A stretch of DNA of 64,000 nt from Paraeggerthella hominis (lineage in GTDB: Bacteria > Actinomycetota > Coriobacteriia > Coriobacteriales > Eggerthellaceae). The translations under genes and the position numbers were made by a program. The stretch spans positions 52,773 through 116,772 of the forward strand of contig NZ_JAJNOQ010000009.1 of the NCBI RefSeq assembly GCF_021044775.1, in the 5' to 3' direction. Below, in pieces: positions 52,494-61,471 of this stretch (positions within the stretch are counted from its first letter, which is position 1; the number at the start of each line of letters is the position of its first letter). The notes beneath the pieces are model-generated. The model saw only the letters and a list, made by a program, of their open reading frames with translations, had not been told where the DNA came from and ran no database searches.

Positions 52494-53172
52494 ACATGAG
52501 CATTTAAGCACGGGTGATATTGTGCTTGATTTTTTCTCAGGCTCAGCATCGACCGCCCATGCCATGTTCCTGCAGGAGCTCGGAAAAGATGATCGCTATC
52601 AGTTTATCCTTGTCCAGCTTCCAGAGCCTTGTGACCCGAAACGCGACGCCTACAAGGACGGGTATGAGACTCTCTGCGACATAGGCGAAGGACGCATTCG
52701 CCGCGCAGGCGACAAAATCAAAACCGAGCTCGAGGAATCCAACCGTCAACTCAAGCTTGGCGAGGGACCCAAGCAGCTTCCCGACATCGGCTTCCGTGTG
52801 TTCGAGCTCGATGAGTCCGGCATTGAGAAGCCCGAGCCCGGTCAGCTCCTCTTCGACGTGGTCAAGCCCGATCGCTCCGATATGGATATCGTCTTCGAGA
52901 TGATGCTCAAATGGGGCCTCGAGCTCACGCTGCCCGTCGAGAAGTCTGAAGCCGCGGGCTATCCCATCTGGTCCGTCGCTTGCGACGAGCTCGTCTGCTG
53001 CATGTCCCGAGGCCTCACCATTGAGGCGCTCGAGGCCATCGCCGACATGGAGCCCAGGCGCGTTCTCATCCTCGATTCCGTCCTCGACGACACCCTCAAG
53101 CTCAACGCCGTGCAGATCTTCAAGCACGCCGGCGAGCGCATGGGCTGTGAGATCGAATTGAGGACGGTCTAG
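52494..53172 (+). pseudogene. 3' part of a type III modification methyltransferase gene (mod)
   Basis: About 226 residues of a type III (beta-class) DNA adenine methyltransferase remain: HLSTGDIVLDFFSGSASTAH (SAM motif I), FILVQLPEP, YETLCDIGEGRIRRAG and the C-terminal tail. In this class motif IV (DPPY) and the target-recognition region lie before motif I, so both are missing. The stop is 1 bp before res. GC rises sharply at about 52550, inside motif I, so the first codons come from a low-GC relative. The open frame upstream to 52411 is unrelated. Confidence 0.8.
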
Positions 53173-53173
53173 C

Positions 53174-56100
53174 ATGGCGGCGCTCGAGTTCAAGTTCTCA
53201 TCCGACCAGCAGCACCAGCTGGAGGCCATCGAAGCAACCTGCGACCTGTTCCGCGGACAACAATTTATTGGCAGCGTATTCTCCGCCGATTCCGGCCGCA
53301 AAGGCCAGACGGCAATCGGCGAGCTCATGGTCGGCCACGGCAACGAGCTTCGCGTGGCGCCGGGCCAGCTCCTCGACAACCTGCACGCCGTGCAGGAGGA
53401 GGGCTGCCTCCCGGCAACCGACGTCCTCACCGATGGGCGCCTGCGAGACTTCACCGTCGAGATGGAGACCGGCACCGGCAAGACCTACGTCTACATCCGC
53501 TCCATCTACGAGCTAAACCGCCGCTACGGCATCACCAAGTTCGTTATCGTCGTGCCGAGCGTGGCCATCCGCGAGGGCGTCCTCAAGAGCCTCCAGACCA
53601 CCCGCAGGCACTTCGAGACGCTCTACGACCGCACGCCGCTCGACTACTTCGTGTACGACTCGAAGGACATGGGGCCGGTGGGTAACTTCGCCACGTCGAG
53701 CTCCATCCAGGTCATGGTCATCAACATCGACGCGTTCAACAAGGGCCTCGAGAAGGATGGCACCGCGAAGGAGGGCAACCTCTTCCACCGTCCCAGCGAG
53801 AAGCTCACCGGCGGCTTCAGCCCTCGCGAGCTCGTGAGCGCCTGCAAGCCCGTCGTCATCATCGACGAGCCCCAGAGCGTCGACAACACCAAGCAGGCCA
53901 AGGCCGCCATCAAGAGCCTGAACCCGCTGTTCGTGCTGCGCTACTCGGCCACGCACAAGCAGGCCTACAACATGATCTACCGCCTCACGCCGGTCGACGC
54001 CTTCGAGCGCCACCTGGTGAAGGGCATCTGCGTGGACTCGATCAAGGCCGAGGCGAACCTCAACGGCGCGTACGTGAGGCTCGAGTCCGTCAAGTCCGAC
54101 CCGTTCTCCGCCAAGGTGTCCATCGACGTGCGCCAGGCCGACGGCACGCAGAAGCGCAAGGCCGTCACGGTGAAGACCGGCAACGACCTCTACCAGAAGA
54201 GCGGCGAGAACAGCGACTACGAGAGCGGCTGGGTGGTCAACAACATCGGCGCCGCAGTGGGCGACGAGTTCATAGAGTTCCAGAACGGCGAGGTGCTCGA
54301 GCTCGGCGAGGCGCTGGGCGACGTCAACGAGGAGGTCGTCAAGCGCGCGCAGATCCGCCGCACCATCGAGGACCACCTGGCCCGCCAGTTCGAGCTGTGG
54401 CCGCGCGGCGTGAAGGTGCTCTCGCTCTTCTTCATCGACCGCGTCGACCGATACCGCGTCTACGAGCCCGAAGTCCACGGCGGCCTGTACGCCCTGATGT
54501 TTGAGGAGGAGTACGCAGGTGCCCTGAACTCGAAGGCGCCTCGTCGCATCGCAAAGGCGGCGGGGATCGGCAAGGGCACGTGGCTCGAGTGCTACGAAGC
54601 CGTCGGCGCCCCGCTGGTGCGCGACCCCCACGCCGTGCACCAGGGATACTTCGCCAAGGACAAGAAGGGCAAGTTCAAGGACTCCAAGGGAGCCGCCGGC
54701 ACCGCCGACGACGCCGGGGCCTTCGAGCTCATCATGCAGAAGAAGGAGACGCTCATCTCCTTCCCGGACGGCAAGGACGCGGACAAGGACGTCTCTTTCG
54801 TCTTCAGCCACTCCGCGCTCAAGGAGGGCTGGGACAACCCCAACGTGTTCCAGATCTGCACGCTCGTCGAGACAAAGGACAACCTGACCAAGCGCCAGAA
54901 GATCGGCCGCGGTCTGCGCCTGTGCGTGAACCAGGATGGCGAGCGCCTGTACGACCCAGAGGCGAACGTGCTCACCGTCATCGCGAACGAGAGCTACGAC
55001 GACTTCGCCAACGGCCTGCAGAAGGAGCTTGAGGCTGAGGACTTCAAGTTCGGCGTCATCACTCCGGAGAGCTTCACGAAGGTCACGGTCAAGGGCGATG
55101 ATGGCGTCGAGGAGCGCCTGGGCTACGAGAAGTCCAAGCAGGTCTACGACCACCTCGTCGCGACCGGCATGGTCGACGGCAAGGGCGCGGTGACGCCCGA
55201 GCTGAAGGCGGCCGCCGAGGAGGGCAAGGTCGAGCTCCCCGCCGAGCTCGAGCCTGCCAAGGAGCAGGTCGAGGCGATCATCATCCACAAGTCCCAGAGG
55301 GTCCAGATCCGTGACAAGGCCAAGGAGGTCTCGGTCGAGCTGCAGAAGGACGTCACGCTCGACCCTGCGTTCCAGGCCCTGTGGGACCGCATCCGCCAGC
55401 GCACGCGCTTCCAGGTCGAGGTCGACTCCGGCAAGCTCATCGAGCATGCCATCGAAGCTGTCGACGGCATGCTCGCCGTGCGCCCGCCCCAGGTGACGAG
55501 CGAGCGTGCCTCGCTGGGCATCGACGACGCGGGCGTGAGCGCCGAGGGCACGGGCACCTCCGTGGTGTCCGTTTCGGGAAAGGTGAAATACGACCTTCCC
55601 GACCCGATCGCAGAGCTGCAGGACGCCGTCGGGCTCACCCGCGGCACCATCAAGGCGATCCTCGAGGGCTGCAGCCGCCTCGACGAGTTCGAGATCGACC
55701 CCGCGACCTTCCTCGCGCAGGTCGGCGACAAGATCAACCGCGTGAAGAACGACCTCATCGCCCAGGGCATCAAGTACGTGCGCCTTCCCGAGGACGAGTG
55801 GTACACCATGCGCGACCTCGAGCTTGACGACTACACGGCCTACCTTGGGCAGAACGCGTGGAAGCCGGACATGACGAGCAAGAGCCTGTACAACTACGTG
55901 GTCTACGACTCGGCGGGGGTCGAGCGCTCCTTTGCCGAGGCTCTAGACAAGCAGGAGGAGGTTCTCGTGTTCGCGAAATTGCCCTCGGCGTTCAAGATCG
56001 ACACGCCGCTCGGCAGTTACAACCCCGACTGGGCGTACGTCGAGGAGGCCGACGGCGAGCGCCGCGTGTACTTCGTGACCGAGACCAAGGGCGGCAAGAA

Positions 56101-56236
56101 CGGCGAGCCCGCCCTGCGCGACGCGGAGAAGATCAAGATCGTCTGCGCCAAGAAGCACTTCGAGGCGCTGGACCTCGGAAACGACTTCCATTACAACGTG
56201 CGCACGACCTACCAATACGAGGCGGTGAAGGCTTAG
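53174..56236 (+). CDS. Type III restriction endonuclease Res subunit
   Basis: A 1020-residue DEAD/DEAH-type translocase-nuclease. Walker A METGTGKTYV is at about residue 97, DEPQ box VVIIDEPQSVD at about 227, SAT at about 256, VFSHSALKEGWDNPNVFQI at about 538 and motif VI QKIGRGLRL at about 575. The C-terminal nuclease NPDWAYV (about 950) and VTETKGG (about 968) gives a PD-x(n)-E-x-K site. Everything appears intact. It follows mod by 1 bp. Without working Mod it should not cut in the classic type III way, since Res needs Mod to recognise DNA. Confidence 0.92.
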   Translation: MAALEFKFSSDQQHQLEAIEATCDLFRGQQFIGSVFSADSGRKGQTAIGELMVGHGNELRVAPGQLLDNLHAVQEEGCLPATDVLTDGRLRDFTVEMETGTGKTYVYIRSIYELNRRYGITKFVIVVPSVAIREGVLKSLQTTRRHFETLYDRTPLDYFVYDSKDMGPVGNFATSSSIQVMVINIDAFNKGLEKDGTAKEGNLFHRPSEKLTGGFSPRELVSACKPVVIIDEPQSVDNTKQAKAAIKSLNPLFVLRYSATHKQAYNMIYRLTPVDAFERHLVKGICVDSIKAEANLNGAYVRLESVKSDPFSAKVSIDVRQADGTQKRKAVTVKTGNDLYQKSGENSDYESGWVVNNIGAAVGDEFIEFQNGEVLELGEALGDVNEEVVKRAQIRRTIEDHLARQFELWPRGVKVLSLFFIDRVDRYRVYEPEVHGGLYALMFEEEYAGALNSKAPRRIAKAAGIGKGTWLECYEAVGAPLVRDPHAVHQGYFAKDKKGKFKDSKGAAGTADDAGAFELIMQKKETLISFPDGKDADKDVSFVFSHSALKEGWDNPNVFQICTLVETKDNLTKRQKIGRGLRLCVNQDGERLYDPEANVLTVIANESYDDFANGLQKELEAEDFKFGVITPESFTKVTVKGDDGVEERLGYEKSKQVYDHLVATGMVDGKGAVTPELKAAAEEGKVELPAELEPAKEQVEAIIIHKSQRVQIRDKAKEVSVELQKDVTLDPAFQALWDRIRQRTRFQVEVDSGKLIEHAIEAVDGMLAVRPPQVTSERASLGIDDAGVSAEGTGTSVVSVSGKVKYDLPDPIAELQDAVGLTRGTIKAILEGCSRLDEFEIDPATFLAQVGDKINRVKNDLIAQGIKYVRLPEDEWYTMRDLELDDYTAYLGQNAWKPDMTSKSLYNYVVYDSAGVERSFAEALDKQEEVLVFAKLPSAFKIDTPLGSYNPDWAYVEEADGERRVYFVTETKGGKNGEPALRDAEKIKIVCAKKHFEALDLGNDFHYNVRTTYQYEAVKA

Positions 56237-56237
56237 G

Positions 56238-57365
56238 ATGTCGAAGCTGCCCGGAAAGATGACGCGAAAGCAGCACTGGGTGCCGCGGTTCTACCTGCGC
56301 CATTTCGCGGATTCCTCCGGGCAGCTTCATGCCTACAGCAGACAGAAGGGCTCCTTCTTCCGCACGAATTGCGAGAACCTTTGCAGCATGCGCGATCTTT
56401 ATGAGGTCGAGCATGCCGATGCGACAGGCGATGCGACAGACAGATTCTATGCGCAGAACCTCATCGAGGTTAAGCTATCTGAGCTCGAGAGCCGCATCGC
56501 GCCGCTTTACGATCGCTTTTTGGAACGCCAGAAAGAAGACCAGTGCGAAGACGAAGGGTATTCTGATGGGAAAGCCGCCGTTTGCGAGCTGGCAGCAAAT
56601 ATCATCGTCCGGCACCCTATCAGTATGCGCGTCGACAAGAAATGGTCACGCGAGACTGCCGAAGAGCTGCTCAGAAACGTTCATCTGACACCCTATGAGC
56701 TCGGCTTGCTCGATTGGTCGGATTGGCGCGGGGATTCCCAAGCGGTGGTCGAGCTTGCCGCCGCCGCAACCATGCTCTTCTCCAACGATGATATTGTGCC
56801 AGTTAACCGTATTCGAAAGGCTTTTTTTGAGAAGAGCTTCTCCATCCTTAGGGCACCCGTCGGCTCAGGGTTCGTTACGACGTCGATGCCTATGTTCATC
56901 ATCGGGCCCGAGGACGACTCGTACGATTTTCATCTCGCGTATATGCCGTTGAGCAGTGAGTATGCTGCGGTCTTTTCAGATGACCCTCTATTTCCGCCGT
57001 TTGCGAGACTCGGTTTTTCGGGCGTCGAGTTCATGAACCGACTTCTTCTGCTTAACTGCGAGCATTGGGATGTCGCCATATCGAGGGGAAGCGGCCCGCT
57101 CGAGCACGCGGTACGCGATTGGAGTCAAGCGAACAGTGCCGAATTCATGCACGAGATGTTCACGCGCGACGGCAGGGAGCTATCCCTCGACACAGTGATC
57201 TACGACCGCTCGAAGAAGAAGGGGCAGACGATGATCGATACCATCGACCGTGGCTGCCTCGAGGGCGGCTGCCTTGATGACGAGGACCTGCGCATCATCT
57301 TCGAGCACCTTCTGGGGAGAAGACGGCAAGGACCGGGAACATTAAAGGGTCAAGCAGCGTATTGA
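56238..57365 (+). CDS. DUF4238 family protein coupled to res
   Basis: A 375-residue protein with the DUF4238 signature near its start (KQHWVPRFYLRHFA). The family is of unknown function and often lies in defence or accessory regions. The rest is helical, with no membrane segment. The ATG at 56238 is 1 bp after the res stop, so translation is coupled and the gene should be counted with the restriction operon. After it, a 51-bp gap leads to the DUF262 gene. Confidence 0.8.
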   Translation: MSKLPGKMTRKQHWVPRFYLRHFADSSGQLHAYSRQKGSFFRTNCENLCSMRDLYEVEHADATGDATDRFYAQNLIEVKLSELESRIAPLYDRFLERQKEDQCEDEGYSDGKAAVCELAANIIVRHPISMRVDKKWSRETAEELLRNVHLTPYELGLLDWSDWRGDSQAVVELAAAATMLFSNDDIVPVNRIRKAFFEKSFSILRAPVGSGFVTTSMPMFIIGPEDDSYDFHLAYMPLSSEYAAVFSDDPLFPPFARLGFSGVEFMNRLLLLNCEHWDVAISRGSGPLEHAVRDWSQANSAEFMHEMFTRDGRELSLDTVIYDRSKKKGQTMIDTIDRGCLEGGCLDDEDLRIIFEHLLGRRRQGPGTLKGQAAY

Positions 57366-57416
57366 TAAAATTGACCCCGCCAGCAATAACCGCAAAGGAT
57401 AGATAGGGCTTTAAGG

Positions 57417-59120
57417 ATGGATGCAGGAAAAGCAACGATAAGCGGCGTGTTCAACGGATCGCGCCTGCTCGAAATACCTTTCTACCAAAGGGCGTACGTC
57501 TGGGGAGAAGAGCAATGGGAGCGTTTCCTCGGCGACATGGAGTTCGTCACGGCCTCGAAGCGGCCCTATTTCCTGGGCTCCATCATCCTGAAGCAGGCCT
57601 CCTCCGGCAACACCTGGTCCGAGGTCTCCGAGGTTCGCACCGTCATCGACGGCCAGCAGCGACTCACGACCATGGTCATCTTCTTCAAGGCACTCTGTGC
57701 AAAAAACGGCACCAACAATTTGTTTGAGCGAGATTTCGTCCTGGAGACCGGCGATGTCGCCTTGCGGCACGGCAAGTACGACCGGCAGGATTTCGAAAAG
57801 GTCGTCAGCGCCACGGGCTGCGAACCCCTCGAGGGCTCCTCGGCCATCGTCCTTGCCTACAACTACTTCCTCAAGAATATCGACCCGGAGAAGGTCGACA
57901 GGAACACGATCAAGTCGAACGTCCAGTTCGTCTGCATCGACCTTACCGAGGGCGAGGACGAGCAGCAGATATTCGACACCATCAACTCGCTCGGGGTGCG
58001 CCTGACGACGGCGGAGCTCCTTAAGAACTACTTCTTCAACCGCGAGAACGAGCAGGCGTTCAAGGAGTGCTGGGAAGACGTCTTCGAGCCCACGGCTGAG
58101 AAGAGGGAGTATTGGGAGCAGGAGATCGTTACCGGGCGCATCAAGCGCACGCTCGTCGACCTCTTCTTCGACGCGTTCCTCCAGATTCTGGTCCAGGACA
58201 AGAGGCGTGGCGTCACGACCGAGGACAAGCTCTTCTATTCGCGTACTTCGAACCTCTTCCAGTCCTACAAGGATTTCATCGGCAGGTACTGCAACGGCGA
58301 CAAGGTCGAGATTCTCGACAACATGAAGGCGTATGCCGAGGCGTTCGAGTCCACGTTCGACCCTGGCTACTGCGACGCGGACATCCCCTCCGCTTCCGGC
58401 GTCGAGCGCCTGAACGTGCTGATATTCGGCCTCAAGAACTCGACGCTCATCCCGTACGTGCTCTACGTTCGAAAGAACGCGGAGTCTTCGGGCGAGGAAT
58501 CTAAGATCTACGCCCTGCTTGAGAGCTACATCGTCCGCCGAACGCTGGTTCAGGCGACCACGAAGAACTACAACAGGCTGTTCACCTCGCTGATCCTGAA
58601 CGAGGTGAAGGACGCGGAGGCGCTGAGGAAGGCTCTCGAAGCCAATGACGAGGCGACGACGTACATGCCCGGCGACGCCGAGGTTCGAGCGGCATTCGAG
58701 GAATCGTGTCTGTACAACCTCCAGTCCAAGGGCGTCCTCTATCTGCTGGAAAGCGCCATTCGCCCAGGCATGAGCAGCACGGCCCTGCTCGGGTTCAACC
58801 AGTACACCCTCGAGCACATGATGCCCAAGAAGTGGCGCAACAAATGGGGAGCCCTCGACGATGAGGCTGCCACGCGAAGGGACCGGAAGCTCCTCACGCT
58901 CGGCAACCTCGCCATCATCACGCATTCGCTCAACGCCTCCATCCGCGATGCCGATTGGCCCACCAAGAAGCAGGGAAAGGGATACAAGGACGGCCTTGTC
59001 CTCTGCGCCGCCGGCCTTGCGACCATGGCCGGCGCCCTAGAGAAGGAGTCTTGGAACGAGGGCGATATCGCCGATCGCGCCGAATGGCTTGCGGACAAGG
59101 CGTTGGAGGTCTGGCGCTAG
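57417..59120 (+). CDS. DUF262/DUF1524 (GmrSD-type) nuclease protein
   Basis: A 567-residue protein combining DUF262 (ParB-like nucleotidase fold; VIDGQQRLTTMVIFF at about residue 77) and C-terminal DUF1524 (HNH fold; QYTLEHMMPKKW at about 461 and LGNLAIITHSLNASIRDADW at about 497). GmrSD proteins are type IV enzymes that cut modified phage DNA, using NTP. All motifs I can place are intact. It is the last gene of the plus-strand defence block and convergent with the MobC-like gene. Confidence 0.87.
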   Translation: MDAGKATISGVFNGSRLLEIPFYQRAYVWGEEQWERFLGDMEFVTASKRPYFLGSIILKQASSGNTWSEVSEVRTVIDGQQRLTTMVIFFKALCAKNGTNNLFERDFVLETGDVALRHGKYDRQDFEKVVSATGCEPLEGSSAIVLAYNYFLKNIDPEKVDRNTIKSNVQFVCIDLTEGEDEQQIFDTINSLGVRLTTAELLKNYFFNRENEQAFKECWEDVFEPTAEKREYWEQEIVTGRIKRTLVDLFFDAFLQILVQDKRRGVTTEDKLFYSRTSNLFQSYKDFIGRYCNGDKVEILDNMKAYAEAFESTFDPGYCDADIPSASGVERLNVLIFGLKNSTLIPYVLYVRKNAESSGEESKIYALLESYIVRRTLVQATTKNYNRLFTSLILNEVKDAEALRKALEANDEATTYMPGDAEVRAAFEESCLYNLQSKGVLYLLESAIRPGMSSTALLGFNQYTLEHMMPKKWRNKWGALDDEAATRRDRKLLTLGNLAIITHSLNASIRDADWPTKKQGKGYKDGLVLCAAGLATMAGALEKESWNEGDIADRAEWLADKALEVWR

Positions 59121-59123
59121 GCC

Positions 59124-59549
59124 CTACCTGCGTCCCATCTCGAAGATGCTTGCGGTGTCGGAACCCGCATCGATGACGGATGGAACCGGCTCTTCCAAAA
59201 ACGTAGTTCGTGGCGATGTCTCTTCCGTCGGCGCGTCAACAGGCTCGCCGAGCGCTAGGAAGAACCTCATCACGTGCTCAATTCTCTGTTGCAGGGACTC
59301 GCTCAGCTCGCCGTAGGAGGCCGCCAGCCGCACCTCCTTGGCCAATTCCGCCATCGAGTCCCTCAGTGCCTTCTGCACGCTCACGGAGGGCCTCACCTCG
59401 ACCTGGGTATCGGTGAGCTTGGCGATGATGTAGTCCTGCCTGTTCATGCCGCTCCAGGCTGCCATCTCGCATATGAGCTTGCGCTCCTCGGGCGTGCAGC
59501 GGAACGCCATCGTCTTGCTGCGCTTGCGGGCGCTGTTCTCGCACGGCAT
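59124..59549 (-). CDS. MobC-like ribbon-helix-helix protein
   Basis: A 141-residue protein with an N-terminal RHH-like region (MAFRCTPEERKLICEMAAWS, GMNRQDYIIAKLTD) as in MobC relaxosome accessory proteins and plasmid regulators, followed by a helical region and an acidic, proline-containing tail. Relaxase is not present in the window. ATG at 59547-59549. It is 5 bp from the integrase stop on the same strand, so co-transcribed with int and xis. Confidence 0.7.
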   Translation of the reverse strand: MPCENSARKRSKTMAFRCTPEERKLICEMAAWSGMNRQDYIIAKLTDTQVEVRPSVSVQKALRDSMAELAKEVRLAASYGELSESLQQRIEHVMRFFLALGEPVDAPTEETSPRTTFLEEPVPSVIDAGSDTASIFEMGRR

Positions 59550-59554
59550 CCTTC

Positions 59555-60625
59555 TTACCCCCTCGCCCCGTCGAGCGCGGCGGCCATCTCGTCCTGCTTC
59601 GTGGGGAACAGGTGCGCGTAGCGGTAGGTGATGTCCACCGCCTCGTGGCCCATGCGCTCGGCGATGGCCAGCGCGGAGAAGCCCATCTCTATCAGCAGGC
59701 TCACATGGCTGTGGCGTATGTCGTGTATGCGGATACGCTTCACGCCCGACGCCTTGCACCCGCGCTCCATCTCGTGGGCTAGGAAGTGCTTGGTCACGGC
59801 GAACAGGCGCTCGTCGGGGGCGACGTCGTCGCGCATCTCGATGAAGTCCGCCATCTCGTCGCGCAGGAAGGCGGGCATGACGATCGTGCGCACGGACTTG
59901 GGCGTCTTGGGGTCGGTCACGGTGTCAACGCCGTTGAGGCTCTGGTACGACTTGTTGATGCGCAGCCGCGAGCTCTCCAGCATGAAGTCGGACGGCGTGA
60001 GCGCCAGGAGCTCGCCGCAGCGTATGCCCGTCCAGTAAAGCAGCTCGAAGGCGTGGAATGAGAGAGGCTTGTCCATGACGGCCTCGCTGAACCTCAGGTA
60101 CTCGTCCTTGGTCCAGAACTGCATCTCGCCGCCCTTCTTCGAGCCTATCTTGTCGACCCTGCGCACCGGGTTGTCGCTGAGGCCGTAGTAGCGCTCGGCG
60201 TGGTTGAAGATGGCGTTGAGCTGGTTGTTCACTGTGCGCAGGTACGTCGGTGCCCAGGGCTTCCCGTCGGCGTCCCGGTGCTCGGTGAGCTCGTTTTGCC
60301 ACCTGATGACGTCGATCGGCCTCACGTCGCACATGCGCATGTCCCCGAAGAACGGCACGAGCTTGTCGTTGATGATGTACTCCTTGGTGATCCACGTGTG
60401 CTCGCGTATGCGCGGCTTCACCTCGGAGGCGTACACCTCGACGAACTCGGAGAACGTCATGTCCATGGCCCCGCCGTTAAGGCTCTTGAACTGGCTCTCC
60501 CACACTGCGGCCTCCACCTCGGAGGAGAAGCCGCGCTTCGTCTTGTGGCGCTTCGAGCCGCGGGCGTCGCGGTAGTAGCACTGCACGTAGAACGTGCCGT
60601 TGCCGTCGTCCTTGTACACGGGCAT
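59555..60625 (-). CDS. int: Tyrosine recombinase (integrase)
   Basis: A 356-residue phage/ICE-type tyrosine integrase. N-terminal arm-type binding domain (YRDARGSKRHKTKRGF), SAM-like core-binding region (TFSEFVEVYASEVKPRIREH), and catalytic domain with Arg in TGIRCGELLAL (about residue 202), H-x-x-R in IHDIRHSHVSLL (about 298), His in MGHEAVDITYRYAH (about 327) and Tyr in TYRYAHLF (about 335). All catalytic residues are present. ATG at 60623-60625, 1 bp after the xis-like stop. It should move the island. Attachment sites were not identified. Confidence 0.93.
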   Translation of the reverse strand: MPVYKDDGNGTFYVQCYYRDARGSKRHKTKRGFSSEVEAAVWESQFKSLNGGAMDMTFSEFVEVYASEVKPRIREHTWITKEYIINDKLVPFFGDMRMCDVRPIDVIRWQNELTEHRDADGKPWAPTYLRTVNNQLNAIFNHAERYYGLSDNPVRRVDKIGSKKGGEMQFWTKDEYLRFSEAVMDKPLSFHAFELLYWTGIRCGELLALTPSDFMLESSRLRINKSYQSLNGVDTVTDPKTPKSVRTIVMPAFLRDEMADFIEMRDDVAPDERLFAVTKHFLAHEMERGCKASGVKRIRIHDIRHSHVSLLIEMGFSALAIAERMGHEAVDITYRYAHLFPTKQDEMAAALDGARG

Positions 60626-60626
60626 G

Positions 60627-60830
60627 TCAGTCCACCTCCGGGAAGTACAGGGCGTCGAAGACGTCGCTTCGAACGCGCCCGCGGATGACCACGCGCCCGC
60701 GCGCCTCCTGCTCGGCGTTTATCTTCCTGATCACCTCGTAGGCGCTGCCTTTCTTGATCCTCAGCAGCTCCGCGACCTCGTCGGCGTCCAGCATGTGCGG
60801 CCTCGGCGTCTTCGCCACCTTCTCGTCCAT
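60627..60830 (-). CDS. Excisionase-like HTH protein
   Basis: A 67-residue protein with an MerR/Xis-like winged helix (MLDADEVAELLRIKKGSAYE, then VIRKINAEQEARG). Such small proteins next to int act as excisionases that set the direction of recombination. ATG at 60828-60830 after GGAGGAGCC. Its promoter region holds three CGTAC-N6-GTACG sites, so it is probably repressed by the XRE protein encoded divergently. Confidence 0.82.
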   Translation of the reverse strand: MDEKVAKTPRPHMLDADEVAELLRIKKGSAYEVIRKINAEQEARGRVVIRGRVRSDVFDALYFPEVD

Positions 60831-60848
60831 GGCTCCTCCAATCAATGG

Positions 60849-60929
60849 CGTACGGATACGTACGGTTCACAGATTCAGAGTAAACGTACATATCTGTACT
60901 GTCAATAGAATTGCGTACATTTGCGTACG
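60849..60929. promoter_or_regulatory. Three CGTAC-N6-GTACG operator sites in the xis/XRE intergenic region
   Basis: Sites at 60849-60864 (centre GGATAC), 60885-60900 (ATATCT, last base T) and 60914-60929 (ATTTGC). They lie in the 140-bp divergent promoter region. The motif recurs upstream of parA at 45436-45451 and 45475-45490. Confidence 0.75.
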
Positions 60930-60970
60930 CTGATAAGATGTGCTGGTACGTAATTCCAGGAGGAGGGCTC

Positions 60971-61384
60971 ATGTCCGTAGGCGAGAACATAAGGCGGTAC
61001 CGCAAGTCGCGCGGCATGACGCAGGCGCAGCTCGCCGAGGCGGTCGGCCTGACCGAGGGGGCCGTGCGCCACTACGAGAGCGGCATCCGCGCCGTGAAGC
61101 CCGAGCTGCTCGAGTCCATCTCCGCGGCGCTCGGCGTGTCCGTCAACGCCCTCAAGGATTACGGCGTCGAGACTGCGGGCGACCTCATGTCGCTGCTCGT
61201 GCGGCTCGAGGACTCCTTCGGCATCGTGCCCGCAGCCGACGGCACGGGCCTCTCCCTGAACCCCAAGGCGCCGCACGCGCCCAAAGCCGCGATGGCGATC
61301 GAACTGTGGGCAGAGAAGCGCGCGCAGCTCGAAAACGGCAAGATCGACGCCGACGAATACGAGGACTGGAAAGCCTCGCTGTAG
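60971..61384 (+). CDS. XRE-family repressor
   Basis: A 137-residue protein with an N-terminal HTH_3 domain (NIRRYRKSRGMTQAQLAEAV, GLTEGAVRHYESGIRAVKP) and a C-terminal part (LWAEKRAQLENGKIDADEYE) as in cI/immunity-type regulators of elements. ATG at 60971 with a consensus AGGAGG. It is divergent from xis-int-mobC and the nearest regulator to the operator sites, so it is the likely binder of CGTAC-N6-GTACG and the master repressor of the element. Confidence 0.85.
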   Translation: MSVGENIRRYRKSRGMTQAQLAEAVGLTEGAVRHYESGIRAVKPELLESISAALGVSVNALKDYGVETAGDLMSLLVRLEDSFGIVPAADGTGLSLNPKAPHAPKAAMAIELWAEKRAQLENGKIDADEYEDWKASL

Positions 61385-61471
61385 CGGCTCTCCGCATTTC
61401 GCGATCAACGCAACCGAATCAGGACGGTGGACCAGGCGGCGAGCGCCGCTCGGGCCTGCGTAAGCTGAGTT

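Noticed and set aside
53513..55447. 644-codon minus-strand frame opposite res
   Set aside because: Antisense to a gene with all type III Res motifs; the translation is Leu/Val/Asp repeats typical of reversed GC-rich coding DNA.
57411..58925. 504-codon minus-strand frame opposite the DUF262 gene
   Set aside because: Shadow of the DUF262/DUF1524 coding sequence without own motifs or start signals.
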